Of a DNA stretch of 64,000 nucleotides, positions 54,764-63,988 are shown piece after piece. The first letter of the stretch is position 1; each line of letters opens with the position of its first letter. Origin of the DNA: Sulfopaludibacter sp963835555 (lineage in GTDB: Bacteria > Acidobacteriota > Terriglobia > Bryobacterales > Bryobacteraceae); contig CAWIGC010000008.1 in the NCBI GenBank assembly GCA_963835555.1, positions 310,001 through 374,000 on the forward strand, in the 5' to 3' direction. The position numbers and the translations under genes were made by a program. A model generated the notes under the pieces. The model searched no databases. It saw nothing but the letters and a program-made list of their open reading frames with translations, and was not told where the DNA came from.

Positions 54764-55137
54764 CATGGCGGGCACAGTTCGCTGCGTTGCAAGCCTGCTG
54801 ACGGTATCCGGTTCCTGGCGCAAACGCCTGCGCCTCCGGATTTCGTTGGCGCTTCGACGTCAACCTGTTGCAGGTGGATGCGGTTGTCACCGATTCCGGG
54901 GGCAGCCACATTTCCGGCCTCAAAGCTTATGACTTTGAGGTGCAGCAGGACGGCAGGTCGCAGAAGCTCACCCACTTCTCGTCCGCTGCCGGTGAAGGGC
55001 GAGTTGTCTCCGCTCAGCCTAGACTGCCGGGTCCGCGCATCCCCGTGCCGGCGCCCGGCAGAGCTGAAGTTCGCTACACGATGGTAACCGGCGGTAATCC
55101 TCCGACGCCTCAGCAGAAGCGGGCCATTACCTGTTGA
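54764..55137 (+). pseudogene. Truncated paralogue of the downstream TIGR03436 protein
   Basis: An ATG at 54764 and a signal-like stretch are followed, after at least one frame shift near 54855, by RFDVNLLQVDAVVTDSGGSH, ISGLKAYDFEVQQDGRSQKLTHFS. This matches RFDVDLVQVDAVVTDARGRH and DLSQDDFQVLQDGKPQKITHFT in the intact gene that starts 26 bases later. The remaining 500 residues, including the whole VWA domain, are missing. It is a decayed tandem copy. Confidence 0.65.
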
Positions 55138-55162
55138 GAGTCACGGCAGGTCCCGCCGCCCA

Positions 55163-57091
55163 GTGGATCGATTTCGACATCAAGCTCTAGTTTCGACGCT
55201 GGTCCTGCTGGCCGCGGCGGCGCAAACGCCGGACCCCGCCGTGGTGCTTCGCTTCGATGTGGACCTGGTACAGGTGGATGCCGTGGTCACCGACGCGCGC
55301 GGCCGCCACGTGCCCGATCTTTCGCAAGACGATTTCCAGGTTTTGCAGGACGGCAAGCCGCAGAAGATCACGCATTTCACTTACGTGCCAGGGGAGTGGC
55401 CCGGCGGCCGGCCGCCCGCTCCCTCTTCGGCGCGCCAGCCCACCCGCGCGGACGTGCGCCGGGCCGTGGCGATCGTGATCGATGAATATGAATTGAAGAT
55501 CACGGACTTCCTGCACTTGCAGGAAGCGCTCAGCCGTTATGTGGAGCAGGCGCTTCAGCCGGGGGACCTGGTGGCGCTCATCCGCACCTCCGGGGGCTCC
55601 GGAGCGCTGCAACAGTTCACCGGCGATCGCGACCTGCTGCGCCAGGCGGTCCGCCGGATGACGTGGAAGCCCGCGCTGCCGCTGGCCGACCGGCTGCTCA
55701 AGCCGGTGCTGATTGGCGCCGCGCAGGCCATGGCGGGGTATCCGGGGCGCAAGTCGATTGTGGTGATCGGTCCGGGGCGCGTGATCGACGCCGGCCTGGT
55801 ATCCGGCGAGTTGCTGCAGGATCTCCACGAGATTTCCGATGCAGCCAACCGGGCCTCGGTGGCGATCGACACTATCGACATTCGCGGGCTGGCGGTGCTC
55901 CTGCCGGGGGTTGCGGACGATTTGGGCGGGCGGGGCGGAGGCGGACGTGGCCGGGGCGGAGCGCAACTGGGTCGCGCGATGCGTACGTACCGGGAAAGCC
56001 AGACGTACCTGGAATTGCTTTCGGAATCGACGGGCGGTTTGTTCCAGCGCGATAACAACGATATGAGCGGGCAAATCCAAGCTGCCGTGGAGGATGCCGG
56101 CGGCTACTATCTGCTGGCCTGGAATCCCGGGACCGGCGCGTTCAAAAGCAAGGCGGACGCCGATCCGCCGTATCACAACCTGGAAGTCAAAGTGATGCGC
56201 AAGGAGCTCACCGTGCGTTCGCGCCAGGGCTTTTTCGCGGTGCCGGGAACGGGCCGGCCGGAACGCGTCCTCACCGCCGCCGAACAGGCGCGCGAGGCCC
56301 TGTTTTCACCCTTTCGCAGCGGCGGGCTGGACGTGCAACTCACGCCCTCGGTGGTCTACGACTCCTCCGGAGGCGCGAGCGTGGAATCGCTGCTGCGCAT
56401 TCGGCCCAAAGGAGTGGACTTCCACGAAGAGGCGGATGGCTGCCGCACGGCAAACCTGGAATTGCTGAGCGCGGCGGTTTCGCTGGATGCCGGGCCCGAG
56501 GGCAAAGAGAAGATTGCCGGCGATCGCGTATCGATTACGGTATGCGGCGATACAGCGCGCGACGTGATGCGCGACGGCCTGGTCGCGGCGATGCGCAACG
56601 CGGTGACGCCGGGCCATTACCAGGTGCGCGCGGCGGTGCGCAACAACACTCCCGAGGCCCGCGCCATCGGATCGGCGGCGCAGACGATCGAGGTGCCGGA
56701 TCTTCGCAAAGAAGAGCTCGTCATCAACGGCGTGACGCTGTGGACTGGCAGCGGCGGTCCGCCGCAATTCATCGCGGGGACATCGTATCGAATGGTGGAG
56801 ACGGGCGATCCGGCCGTCCGCCAATTCCACCCCAATGACGCCATGAACTTCACGTTCCGGGTGCTGCGCGACCCCGCCAGGTCCTCGACGCCCATGCAGG
56901 CACAGGTGAAGCTGCTGCGCGGGGGCAAGGAAGTGTACGCCAGCCCGGCGCGTCCGGTGAAGCCTGGCGAGGCCATCAACGGGAGTTACCAGTTGGACGC
57001 CGCGGCTACTCCCGGCCAGTATCTGTTTGGAGTGGTGGCTACCGCGGGCGGCAAGGAATTCACGCACTGGCTGGACTTTGAAGTGCGTTAA
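55163..57091 (+). CDS. VWFA-related protein (acidobacterial TIGR03436 type), exported
   Basis: A 642-residue protein from a GTG; signal-like N-terminus (ALVSTLVLLAAAAQTPD). The leader domain RFDVDLVQVDAVVTDARGRHVPDLSQDDFQVLQDGKPQKITHF is the TIGR03436 signature. A von Willebrand A-like fold follows (RAVAIVIDEYELKITDFLHLQEAL, GDLVALIRTSGGSGALQQFTGDRDLL, KSIVVIGPGRVID); its metal site is degenerate (DEYEL rather than DxSxS). A Gly-Arg-rich loop GGRGGGGRGRGGAQ lies at about 253-266. The C-terminal half is beta-rich. Its role is unknown; probably a surface protein. Confidence 0.85.
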   Translation: MDRFRHQALVSTLVLLAAAAQTPDPAVVLRFDVDLVQVDAVVTDARGRHVPDLSQDDFQVLQDGKPQKITHFTYVPGEWPGGRPPAPSSARQPTRADVRRAVAIVIDEYELKITDFLHLQEALSRYVEQALQPGDLVALIRTSGGSGALQQFTGDRDLLRQAVRRMTWKPALPLADRLLKPVLIGAAQAMAGYPGRKSIVVIGPGRVIDAGLVSGELLQDLHEISDAANRASVAIDTIDIRGLAVLLPGVADDLGGRGGGGRGRGGAQLGRAMRTYRESQTYLELLSESTGGLFQRDNNDMSGQIQAAVEDAGGYYLLAWNPGTGAFKSKADADPPYHNLEVKVMRKELTVRSRQGFFAVPGTGRPERVLTAAEQAREALFSPFRSGGLDVQLTPSVVYDSSGGASVESLLRIRPKGVDFHEEADGCRTANLELLSAAVSLDAGPEGKEKIAGDRVSITVCGDTARDVMRDGLVAAMRNAVTPGHYQVRAAVRNNTPEARAIGSAAQTIEVPDLRKEELVINGVTLWTGSGGPPQFIAGTSYRMVETGDPAVRQFHPNDAMNFTFRVLRDPARSSTPMQAQVKLLRGGKEVYASPARPVKPGEAINGSYQLDAAATPGQYLFGVVATAGGKEFTHWLDFEVR

Positions 57092-57177
57092 GGGGGCCGA
57101 GTCCTTGTGTACAAGTTGAAAAATGCGTGTGTCCCCTTTTTGTAATACAATGGCTCACCAAGCGAGGAGGGGACTCC

Positions 57178-58146
57178 ATGGAGACAACGCGACGTGTATT
57201 TCTGGGCGCGGTGAGTGCCGCGGGCGCGATGGCGGCTACGCCGCGGCCGGCGCGGCCCGAAGGCGGTTCGCTGCCCAAACAGCGGCTCTACATCGCAGCC
57301 GTCACACCCTGCGATAAACAGCTCCGGTTCGACGATGGCATCTATAAAGAAATGATGCCGTGGTTCAAACAGAAGGGCGCCGACGGAGTGGTCGTATTGG
57401 GCACCACCGGCGAATATCCTTCCTTCTCCGTTGCCGAGCGCAAGAAAGTGGCCGAAACGGCCCTCAAGCATCGCAGCGGATTGAGCGTCATCGTGCAGGT
57501 GGGGACCACTAATTTTCCGGAAACGCTGGACCTGCTGGCGCATGCCACCGCCAACGGCGCGGACGGTGTGCTGTGCATTCCGCCGTTCTATTACAAAAAG
57601 CCGCCGCTGGAAGGGCTGGTCCGGTATTTCTCGATGATTCTGGAGGCCTCCAAGATTCCGGTGCACCTGTATCACATCCCCGGCACCAGCGCCGTCCCCA
57701 TCAGCAATGAACTGCTCCACGCGCTGGAGAAGTATCCCAACCTGGCCGGCATTAAGGATTCCAACGGCGATGCCGCCGAGTATCAGAGCTACGTCAAAGA
57801 ATTCCCCAAGCTCAACATGATGACCGGCACCGGCAACAATCTCCTGGCCGCGCTCCGAAGCGGCATGGGGGCCATCCTGGCAGAGAACATTTTTCCCGAA
57901 TACGCCGCCGCGGTGTTCGCCGCCGCGCGGCAGGGCAAGGATCTCGAGGAGCCGTACAGTAAGTACCGGGAAATGAGCAGCGCCATGCGGCCGGGCGGCA
58001 TCGGCTCGTACGGTCCCATGAAATATGCGCTGAGCGTACGCATGGGCACGCGCCAGACGTATCAGCGTCCGCCGCATCTGGATGTCACCGAACAGCAGAA
58101 GGCGTTCATCAAGAGCAAGCTGACGGAACTGAAACTGGCGGCATAA
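57178..58146 (+). CDS. Exported DapA-family (dihydrodipicolinate synthase/NAL-like) lyase
   Basis: A 322-residue protein. GAGGAGGGG precedes the ATG at 57178. The N-terminus METTRRVFLGAVSAAGAMAA is a clear Tat signal. The TIM barrel has GADGVVVLGTTGEYPSFSVAERK (family GTTGE), the Tyr region in VHLYHIPGTSAVPIS and the Schiff-base Lys in LAGIKDSNGD. Class I pyruvate-dependent aldolases of this family are usually cytoplasmic, so the substrate is probably not aspartate semialdehyde. A periplasmic sugar-acid aldolase is a reasonable guess, given the PQQ dehydrogenase four bases downstream. Confidence 0.88.
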   Translation: METTRRVFLGAVSAAGAMAATPRPARPEGGSLPKQRLYIAAVTPCDKQLRFDDGIYKEMMPWFKQKGADGVVVLGTTGEYPSFSVAERKKVAETALKHRSGLSVIVQVGTTNFPETLDLLAHATANGADGVLCIPPFYYKKPPLEGLVRYFSMILEASKIPVHLYHIPGTSAVPISNELLHALEKYPNLAGIKDSNGDAAEYQSYVKEFPKLNMMTGTGNNLLAALRSGMGAILAENIFPEYAAAVFAAARQGKDLEEPYSKYREMSSAMRPGGIGSYGPMKYALSVRMGTRQTYQRPPHLDVTEQQKAFIKSKLTELKLAA

Positions 58147-58150
58147 CGGA

Positions 58151-60193
58151 ATGGGGCGACTAAAATCGGTTGTATCCGTGGCAACCCTGGCGGTCTGCGT
58201 GGCCGCCGGCGCGGGCAAAGACGGCGAGTGGAGTTCCTACGCCGCCGACCTGGCGGGCACGCGGTACCGGCCGCTGGACCAGATCAATGCTGCTAATTTT
58301 TCCAAGCTGGAAGTGGCCTGGCGGTTCAAGACCGACAGCCTGGGAAACCGGCCCGAATATAAGCTGGAAGGCACTCCGCTGATGGTGCACGGCGTGGTGT
58401 ATGCCACCGCCGGATCGCGGCGGGCCGCCATCGCTCTGGATGCCGCTACCGGCGAACTGCTCTGGGTACACGGCGAGCACGAAGGCGCGCGCGGCGCGGC
58501 GTCTCCCCGGCAGCTTTCCGGCCGCGGCCTGGCGTATTGGACGGACGGCAAAGAGGAACGCATCCTTTATGTAACGCCCGGCTACCGGCTGATCGCACTC
58601 GATGCCAGGACGGGCGCGATCATCCCCGGCTTCGGCGAAAAGGGCGCGGTGGATCTGAAGCTCAACGACGATCAGACCATCCAGCCGGACCTCACCACCG
58701 GCGAGATCGGGCTGCAGTCCGCGCCCGTTGTGGCCGGCAATACCGTCATCATCGGCGCCGCGTTTCGCGAGGGAATGACGCCGCGGAGCATGCGCAATAA
58801 CAAGGGCTACGTCCGCGGCTTCGACGTGCGCACCGGCAAGCGGCTGTGGATCTTCCATACGATCCCGGTGAAGGGCGAACCGGGCTACGAAACGTGGCTG
58901 GATGGGTCGGCGGAGTATACCGGCAATACGGGGGTCTGGAGCCAGATCACCGTCGATGAGCAGCAGGGCCTGGTGTACCTGCCCGTGGAAACGCCCACCG
59001 GCGATTATTACGGCGGCCATCGTCCGGGCAACGATCTGTATGGCGAGAGCCTGGTCTGCGTGGATCTGAAAACGGGCCAGCACAAATGGCATTTCCAATT
59101 GGTCCATCACCCTTTGTGGGATATGGACATTTCGTCGGCGCCCATCCTGGCGGATATCAACGTGAACGGGCGCGCGATTAAGGCCGTTGCGCAGCCTACC
59201 AAGCAGGGCTTCCTGTACGTCTTCGATCGCGTCACCGGCAAGCCGGTCTGGCCCATCGAAGAGCGTCCGGTGGAAAAGGGCAGCGTGCCCGGCGAATGGT
59301 ATTCGGCCACGCAGCCGTTCCCCACGCGTCCGGCGCCTTACAGCCGCAACGGCATTTCCGTTGACGATCTGATCGATTTCACCCCGGCCCTGCACGATCA
59401 GGCCCTCACGGTGGTGGCGAAATATAAGATTGGTCCGGTCTTCACGCCGCCGGTGGAAAGCCACGCCGGCGGACCGCTCGCCACTCTCACACTGGGGACC
59501 GCCAGCGGCGGCACTAACTGGCCCGGCGCGTCCTACGACCCGGAGACGCACACGGTGTATGCGTACGCGTGCAACGCCTGCGCCACGCCGATCGGCCTGG
59601 TGCCATCGCCGAAAGAACTTTCCGACATGCGTTACATCGCCGGCACAGCCGGACAGCAAGTGACCTTCCGCGCGGGCCCCGGTGAAAATGCCGGCGCCGA
59701 TTCTCCTCTGCCTGCGCGCCGCGCTGCCGGCGGGGGCGGGCGTGGGGGCGGGGGCGGGCTTAGCGTGCAAGGGTTGCCTCTGATCAAGCCGCCTTATAGC
59801 ACCATTTCCGCCATCAATCTGGATCGCGGCGAGATTGTGTGGCAGGCGCCCCACGGCGATACGCCCGACGTGGTGCGGAACAGCCCCGCGCTCAAAGGCA
59901 TCACCATTCCGCGCACCGGCCAGAGCGGCTATAACATCGGAACCCTGGTCACCAAGACCCTGGTGATCGCGGGCGACGGCCAGATCACCACCACGCCGGA
60001 ACACCCTCGCGGGGCCATGCTGCGGGCTTACGATAAGGCGACCGGTAAGGAAGTGGGCGGCGTTCTGATGCCCGCTCCGCAGAGCGGTTCGCCCATGACG
60101 TACATGTGGAACGGCAGGCAATACATCATCGTCGCCATCAGTGGCGGTGCCTACTCCGGTGAATATGTGGCGTATACGCTGCCGAATGAATAA
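58151..60193 (+). CDS. Exported PQQ-dependent dehydrogenase (quinoprotein, glucose/alcohol dehydrogenase type)
   Basis: A 680-residue beta-propeller. Signal MGRLKSVVSVATLAVCVAAG. Propeller marks: WSSYAADLAGTRYRPLDQINAANFSKLEVAWRFKTD, TAGSRRAAIALDAATGELLW, VYLPVETPTGDYYGGHRPG, WDMDISSAPILADI, QGFLYVFDRVTGKPVWPIEERPV, GGTNWPGASYDPETHTVYAYA. It oxidises an alcohol, aldose or similar substrate in the periplasm with PQQ as cofactor. The cytochrome c gene overlaps its 3' end by eight bases and is the likely electron acceptor. PQQ synthesis genes are not in the window. Confidence 0.92.
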   Translation: MGRLKSVVSVATLAVCVAAGAGKDGEWSSYAADLAGTRYRPLDQINAANFSKLEVAWRFKTDSLGNRPEYKLEGTPLMVHGVVYATAGSRRAAIALDAATGELLWVHGEHEGARGAASPRQLSGRGLAYWTDGKEERILYVTPGYRLIALDARTGAIIPGFGEKGAVDLKLNDDQTIQPDLTTGEIGLQSAPVVAGNTVIIGAAFREGMTPRSMRNNKGYVRGFDVRTGKRLWIFHTIPVKGEPGYETWLDGSAEYTGNTGVWSQITVDEQQGLVYLPVETPTGDYYGGHRPGNDLYGESLVCVDLKTGQHKWHFQLVHHPLWDMDISSAPILADINVNGRAIKAVAQPTKQGFLYVFDRVTGKPVWPIEERPVEKGSVPGEWYSATQPFPTRPAPYSRNGISVDDLIDFTPALHDQALTVVAKYKIGPVFTPPVESHAGGPLATLTLGTASGGTNWPGASYDPETHTVYAYACNACATPIGLVPSPKELSDMRYIAGTAGQQVTFRAGPGENAGADSPLPARRAAGGGGRGGGGGLSVQGLPLIKPPYSTISAINLDRGEIVWQAPHGDTPDVVRNSPALKGITIPRTGQSGYNIGTLVTKTLVIAGDGQITTTPEHPRGAMLRAYDKATGKEVGGVLMPAPQSGSPMTYMWNGRQYIIVAISGGAYSGEYVAYTLPNE

Positions 60194-60599
60194 AGCGGTC
60201 TTGCTGGCGGCAGTGGCGATTGCCGGCTTCTGCCAGGCGCAGTCTTCGGTGTGGGACGGCGTCTATACAGAAGAGCAATCCAAGCGCGGCCAGACCCTCT
60301 ACGGCAAGGAGTGTGCCGCTTGTCACGGCGCCGAACTGAGCGGCGGCGAAGAAGCCCCGCCCCTTTCCGGAGGAGCGTTCATGGCGAACTGGAGCGGTCT
60401 GACCCTGGGCGAGCTGTTTGAACGGATCCGCGTATCCATGCCGGAGGGCCGCCCCGGCAGCCTGAGCCGCCAGCAAAACGCCGATATTCTGGCCTATATT
60501 CTGAATTTCAACCAATTTCCCGCCGGTAAAACGGAATTACAGAAAGATACGGAGCTGCTCAAACAGATCCGTTTTGAGGCCCAAAAACCCGGTGAATAA
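60186..60599 (+). CDS. Periplasmic c-type cytochrome
   Basis: A 137-residue protein. Signal MNKAVLLAAVAIAGFCQAQ; heme motif CAACH at 43-47; the distal Met ligand is probably in FMANWSG or SMPEGRPG. Typical class I sequence GQTLYGKECAACHGAELSGGEEAPPLSGGAF and LSRQQNADILAYILNFNQFPAG. Its ATG lies inside the end of the PQQ dehydrogenase gene, so the two are coupled and form an electron-transfer pair. Confidence 0.93.
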   Translation: MNKAVLLAAVAIAGFCQAQSSVWDGVYTEEQSKRGQTLYGKECAACHGAELSGGEEAPPLSGGAFMANWSGLTLGELFERIRVSMPEGRPGSLSRQQNADILAYILNFNQFPAGKTELQKDTELLKQIRFEAQKPGE

Positions 60600-60762
60600 A
60601 TCTTATTTATCGGCACATAACTTCTATTAATTCGACACCGGGGTACGGAGATGATAGTTTGGCAGAAAGTTCAGCTCGCGTCCATGCTGCCGCGAACAGT
60701 GCTCCTTGTCGCGAGCAATCGTGCCGCGCGCACATCATCTTCGGCTCACGAGAGGGAATAAC

Positions 60763-61906
60763 ATGAACGTTCTTACAGACGAGCAAAGACAGGATGTAAC
60801 GAAACGCGGCTTTTCCCGCCGCAACTTCGGACGCATTGCAGCGATGATGGGCGCGGGCGCGGCTGCCCTGCCTTTCTACAACGAGCCGGCACTGGCCCAG
60901 CTTTCCAAAGTGAATGCTCCGCCGGATGCCGTTATGATCAACGCCAACGAAAACCCGCTGGGCCCCTGCCCGGAGGCTCGTGAGGCGGTGCACAACATGA
61001 TCCAGTACGGCGGCCGGTATCGCTACAGCGAGGCCGATAAGGTTGTAAAGCTCCTGGAGGAGCAGGAAGGGCTGAAGCCCGGATATGTCCGTGTCCACCC
61101 CGGCTCCAGCGGTCCGCTGCATCAGGCGGTGCTGGCGTTCACTTCGCCCAGCCAGGCCGTTTGTCGTGGCCGACCCCGGCTACGAAGCCGGAACCCGCGC
61201 GGCCAAGTTCATCGGCGCGAAGGTCATCAACGTGCCGCTCACCAAGAGCTATACCCACGACGTAAAGGCGATGGCGGCTGCCAGCCCGGACGCCGGCCTG
61301 ATTTACATCTGCAACCCCAACAACCCGACCGGCACGCTCACGCCGCAATCCGAGATCGAGTGGCTCATCGCCAACAAGCCGAAGGGCACGATCGTGATGA
61401 TCGACGAAGCCTACACGCATCTCACCGAGGCGCCGTTCAATTCTCACCTGGTGGCTGCCGATAAGGATGTGGTGATCCTGCGGACGTTCTCGAAGATTTA
61501 CGGCATGGCCGGTCTGCGCGCGGGCGCGGCGTTCGCGCGTCCCGACCTGCAGGACAGGATCAGCGGCTTCAGCAGCACCATGATGCCCATCACCGGCATG
61601 GCCGCCGCCAGCGCCAGCCTGGAAGTGAAGAACCTGGTGCCCGAGCGCCGGAAGATCATCGCCGGCGTGCGCAACGACACTTTCACATTCCTGGATAAGC
61701 ACAACTTCAAATTCGTCCCATCGGTCTCGAACTGCTTCATGGTGGACGTGAAACGTCCCGGCAACGAGATTGTCACCGCCATGCGCACCGAGAAGGTGTA
61801 TGTCGGGCGTGTTTGGCAGAGCTGGCCGAACCACGTTCGGGTGACCGTAGGGACCGCTGAGGAGATGAAGAAGTTCCAGGCCGCCTTCCTCAAGGTGATG
61901 GCTTGA
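60763..61906 (+). CDS. Exported PLP aminotransferase (histidinol-phosphate aminotransferase-like), with one frame break
   Basis: Fold-type I aminotransferase. The N-terminus has a Tat signal (FSRRNFGRIAAMMGAGAAAL). HisC-like marks: MINANENPLGPCPEAREAV, YRYSEADKVVKLLEEQEGL, VHPGSSGPLHQAVLAF. An extra base at about 61151-61158 then shifts the frame to FVVADPGYEAGTRAA, IYICNPNNPTGTLTP, VMIDEAYTHLTEAPF, the PLP Lys in LRTFSKIYGMAGLRAGAAF, and VRVTVGTAEEMKKF. The corrected protein has about 380 residues. A true HisC would be cytoplasmic; export suggests another amine substrate. Its stop overlaps the TTG of the SulP gene. Confidence 0.88.
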
Positions 61907-63195
61907 ACCTTCGGGCATTCCTGTTAACAGGAACTCCGCCCGGCGCAAAATACGGTCCCACTCAACTACTCGGAGATTGTGCGGGTGGCGCGATTGCCGC
62001 ACTGATCGCGTTGCCCTATGGTTTGGCATTGGCGTCGATGATGGGACTGCCGCCGGTGTTGGGGATCTTCACTTCGATCCTGACTGCCCCGGTAATTGCC
62101 CTGTTGGGGCGCAATCCGGTGCTGATCGGGGGCACCGCCAGCGCGACGGTTCCGTTCATCGCCGCCGCCGTGCGCAGCCAGGGCATCGGGGGCGCGGCCA
62201 AAGTCTCCATTGTCGCTTCGGTGATTATGATGGGCTTTTGCGTGATGCGCCTGGGCCGCCACATCACGCGAGTGCCCCACGCGGTGGTCTCGGGCTTTTC
62301 CTGCGGGATTGGCGGCATGATGCTGATCTCGCAGCTCGACATCATGTTCGGGATCGCCTTGCCGACGTCTCGCGCCGCCGCCACGGCCATGGGCCAACTG
62401 GTCGCATTTATGGATCACGTTTCGGCCATGCACGTGTTTCCGCTCATCCTGGGAGTCACGGTCATCGTGGCGGCCACTGCCGCCGCCCGCGTTTCGCCGC
62501 GGCTGCCCGCGCCTCTCATCGGTGTGGGCTTGGCAATCCTGATTGCCCGCCTTGTGGGCATGCATGAGAAAGAGGTAGGACTTCTACCTGCGGCGCTCCC
62601 GCCGTTTGTCGAATTCTCGTGGAAAGCCACAGATTTTTTTACGGTCCTGCCATCGGCATTCGGCCTGGCCTTCGTCTCGAGCGTGAATATTCTGATTACT
62701 TCGCGCGTGGTGGAGCACTTCCGCGGCCGCCATCAGCGCATGAAAGCGTCTGACGCCGATTCCGAACTCGGCGCCTATGGCATTGCCAACATCTTCGCAG
62801 GAATGTTCGGCGCACCGCTCAGCGTGGGGATTCCGGCACGCAGTCTGGCCGTGGTCCGCTGCGGCGGCACGTCGCGGCTTTCCAACCTGCTGCACGCCGT
62901 ATTTCTGGTGCTGATCCTGGCGGTGGGCGCAGGCTTCGTGGCGCACATCCCGATTCCCGCTATCGCTGGAGTGACTGCCTGGATGGGGTTGTGCCTGCTG
63001 GATTGGAGCGCCTGGCGACGCCTGCCGAAAATGAGCCGCGTGGATGCCGCCGCGTTCCTCGCCACCGCCCTGGCGGTGCTTTGCGTCAATGCGGTGCTTG
63101 CCGTCGCGATCGGTTGCTCGCTCTATGCCGGGCGGTGGGTGCTGTTGCGCATTGCACCGGAACTCCGCGGCAACCCGGCCCGTTCGGAAGCGTAG
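61903..63195 (+). CDS. SulP/SLC26-type inorganic anion transporter without STAS domain
   Basis: A 430-residue integral membrane protein from a TTG start inside the preceding stop (TTGA). The SulP signature is in DCAGGAIAALIALPYGLALASMMGLPPVLGIFTSILTAPVIALLGRNPVLIGGTASATVPFIAAAV. About 10-12 transmembrane segments follow. It ends at AVAIGCSLYAGRWVLLRI with no C-terminal STAS domain, unlike most SulP proteins. The ion (sulfate, bicarbonate, carboxylate) cannot be told. The TTG overlap suggests coupling to the aminotransferase. Confidence 0.85.
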   Translation: MNLRAFLLTGTPPGAKYGPTQLLGDCAGGAIAALIALPYGLALASMMGLPPVLGIFTSILTAPVIALLGRNPVLIGGTASATVPFIAAAVRSQGIGGAAKVSIVASVIMMGFCVMRLGRHITRVPHAVVSGFSCGIGGMMLISQLDIMFGIALPTSRAAATAMGQLVAFMDHVSAMHVFPLILGVTVIVAATAAARVSPRLPAPLIGVGLAILIARLVGMHEKEVGLLPAALPPFVEFSWKATDFFTVLPSAFGLAFVSSVNILITSRVVEHFRGRHQRMKASDADSELGAYGIANIFAGMFGAPLSVGIPARSLAVVRCGGTSRLSNLLHAVFLVLILAVGAGFVAHIPIPAIAGVTAWMGLCLLDWSAWRRLPKMSRVDAAAFLATALAVLCVNAVLAVAIGCSLYAGRWVLLRIAPELRGNPARSEA

Positions 63196-63200
63196 CCGGC

Positions 63201-63242
63201 GCGGCTGACAGACGACAAAGAGCGGCTGACAGACGACAAAGA
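63201..63242 (+). repeat. Two tandem copies of a 21-bp unit
   Basis: The unit GCGGCTGACAGACGACAAAG+A occurs at 63201-63221 and again, identical, at 63222-63242, in the gap between the SulP and plsC genes. Confidence 0.9.
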
Positions 63243-63255
63243 CCGATCGTCTGTC
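63228..63255. repeat. 9-bp inverted repeat (hairpin) overlapping the tandem repeat
   Basis: GACAGACGA (63228-63236), ten-base loop, TCGTCTGTC (63247-63255), a perfect stem. There is no T-run, so it is not a classical Rho-independent terminator. The GACAG...CTGTC core resembles the palindrome at 24079-24100. Confidence 0.6.
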
Positions 63256-63277
63256 CCACTGTTATCATTGGGCAACG

Positions 63278-63988
63278 ATGAGTTTCCTCCGGTCCCTGTT
63301 GATCTCCACTCCTTTGATTGTGCTGTCCACCGTGGCGATGGGCACGCTTTCGATTGTGACCTCATTTTTCGACCGGGAAGGCAACACGCTGCATCGCCTG
63401 GCGCGAATCTGGGGCAAATTGCTGCTGGCCGCAAGCTTCATCCGGGTGCGGTCGGAAGGACTGGAGAGACTCGATCCGACGGGCACTTACGTTTTCGTGT
63501 CCAATCACGCCAGCTACATGGATATTCCGGCGATTCTTTCGCAACTGCCGCACCAGTTTCGTTTTTTCGCCAAGAAAGGGCTGTATAAAATTCCGTTTCT
63601 GGGCACTCACCTCATGCGTGCGGGCCATTTGCCGGTGGACCGGGACAGCCCCCGCGCCCGGCTGAAAGCCATGACCGAAGCATCGCGCCGGATCGCCGAA
63701 CGCGGCACGTGCATGCTGCTGTTTCCCGAAGGAGGGCGTGCGCCGCATGGACTGCGCGAGTTCACCGAAGGCGCGGCTTATCTCGCCATCAAGGCGGGCG
63801 TTCCCATTGTGCCGATGGCCCTGATCGGCATGCGCGAGAAGTTGCCGATGGGTTCCATTCACATCCGCACCGGACGGGTGACTCTGCGCATCGGCGCTCC
63901 CATTTCGACGAAAGGCATGACGCTGGCGGATCGCGTGGCGCTCACCAGGCGTCTCTACGACGAGATCGCAGGAATGCTGATCGCTTAA
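63278..63988 (+). CDS. plsC: 1-acyl-sn-glycerol-3-phosphate acyltransferase (PlsC/LPLAT family)
   Basis: A 236-residue protein. An N-terminal hydrophobic segment (LLISTPLIVLSTVAMGTLSIV) anchors it to the membrane. Catalytic block I is NHASYMDIP (HX4D), block II FFAKKGLYKIPFLGTHLMRAG, block III MLLFPEGGRAPHG and block IV GVPIVPMALIGMR. It adds the second acyl chain in phospholipid synthesis, making phosphatidate. Only 12 bases of the window follow the stop. Confidence 0.92.
   Translation: MSFLRSLLISTPLIVLSTVAMGTLSIVTSFFDREGNTLHRLARIWGKLLLAASFIRVRSEGLERLDPTGTYVFVSNHASYMDIPAILSQLPHQFRFFAKKGLYKIPFLGTHLMRAGHLPVDRDSPRARLKAMTEASRRIAERGTCMLLFPEGGRAPHGLREFTEGAAYLAIKAGVPIVPMALIGMREKLPMGSIHIRTGRVTLRIGAPISTKGMTLADRVALTRRLYDEIAGMLIA

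Noticed and set aside
58160..60121. 653-codon open frame on the minus strand
   Set aside because: Antisense to the PQQ dehydrogenase. The plus-strand protein has every family motif, while the minus one is low-complexity Arg/His/Gly.
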